A stretch of DNA of 5,790 bases from contig PMMB01000260.1 in assembly GCA_003165495.1 (NCBI GenBank), positions 1 through 5,790 of the forward strand. Direction: 5' to 3'. The translations under genes were made by a program, and so were the position numbers. A model generated the notes under the pieces. It ran no database searches, had not been told where the DNA came from, and worked only from the letters and a program-made list of their open reading frames with translations. Of this stretch, positions 5,784 to 5,790 are shown in pieces. The DNA comes from Gammaproteobacteria bacterium. GTDB taxonomy: Bacteria; Pseudomonadota; Gammaproteobacteria; Steroidobacterales; Steroidobacteraceae. Position 1 is the first letter of the stretch. Every line of letters starts with the position of its first letter.

Positions 5784-5790
5784 ATGAAAA
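5784..5790 (+). CDS. Start of a further gene, cut off by the window end
   Basis: An ATG followed by an AAA codon lies four bases after GGATGAG (about 5774-5780), a plausible ribosome binding site. ATG-AAA is a common opening for exported proteins. Only two full codons are visible, so nothing can be said of the product. It lies 53 bp beyond the NTF2-like gene on the same strand and may share its operon. Confidence 0.4.

Overview
The window reads as a chromosomal segment of a moderately high-GC Gram-negative bacterium. The mix of a GH89 glycosidase, a RocR-like REC-EAL protein, a YafK-type L,D-transpeptidase and an exported NTF2-like protein fits a gammaproteobacterium of the xanthomonad type. 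That placement is inference from gene content and base composition, with no marker gene to confirm it. There are no RNA genes, insertion sequences, CRISPR arrays or integrases.

Layout: positions 1-1251 (+) are the C-terminal part of an alpha-N-acetylglucosaminidase whose start lies before the window. After about 77 bp comes a reading frame with a near-perfect ribosome binding site (start 1329). It appears to be split by a one-base frameshift near 1438-1455 from the rest of its gene, a REC-EAL protein ending at 2778 (+). Both the receiver and the EAL domain have lost key catalytic residues, so this looks like a degenerate member of the cyclic-di-GMP signalling family. A 92-residue orphan protein follows (2937-3215, +). 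A 28-base imperfect direct repeat lies about 60 bases before both the 1329 and the 2937 start codons, suggesting shared control or a duplicated leader.

From 3363 to 4484 the minus strand carries a 70-residue orphan protein (3363-3575) and an L,D-transpeptidase-like protein (3915-4484), separated by about 340 bp with no convincing gene. A divergent intergenic region (4485-4836) with a run of short GC-rich hairpins precedes an exported two-domain protein (4837-5730, +): an NTF2/DUF4440-like domain, an Ala/Pro linker and a second small domain. At the right edge a seven-codon mini-ORF and the start of another gene (5784) can be seen.

The genes do not form one obvious pathway. The best candidates for follow-up are the doubly degenerate, apparently frameshifted REC-EAL protein and the repeat shared by its leader and that of the neighbouring orphan gene.
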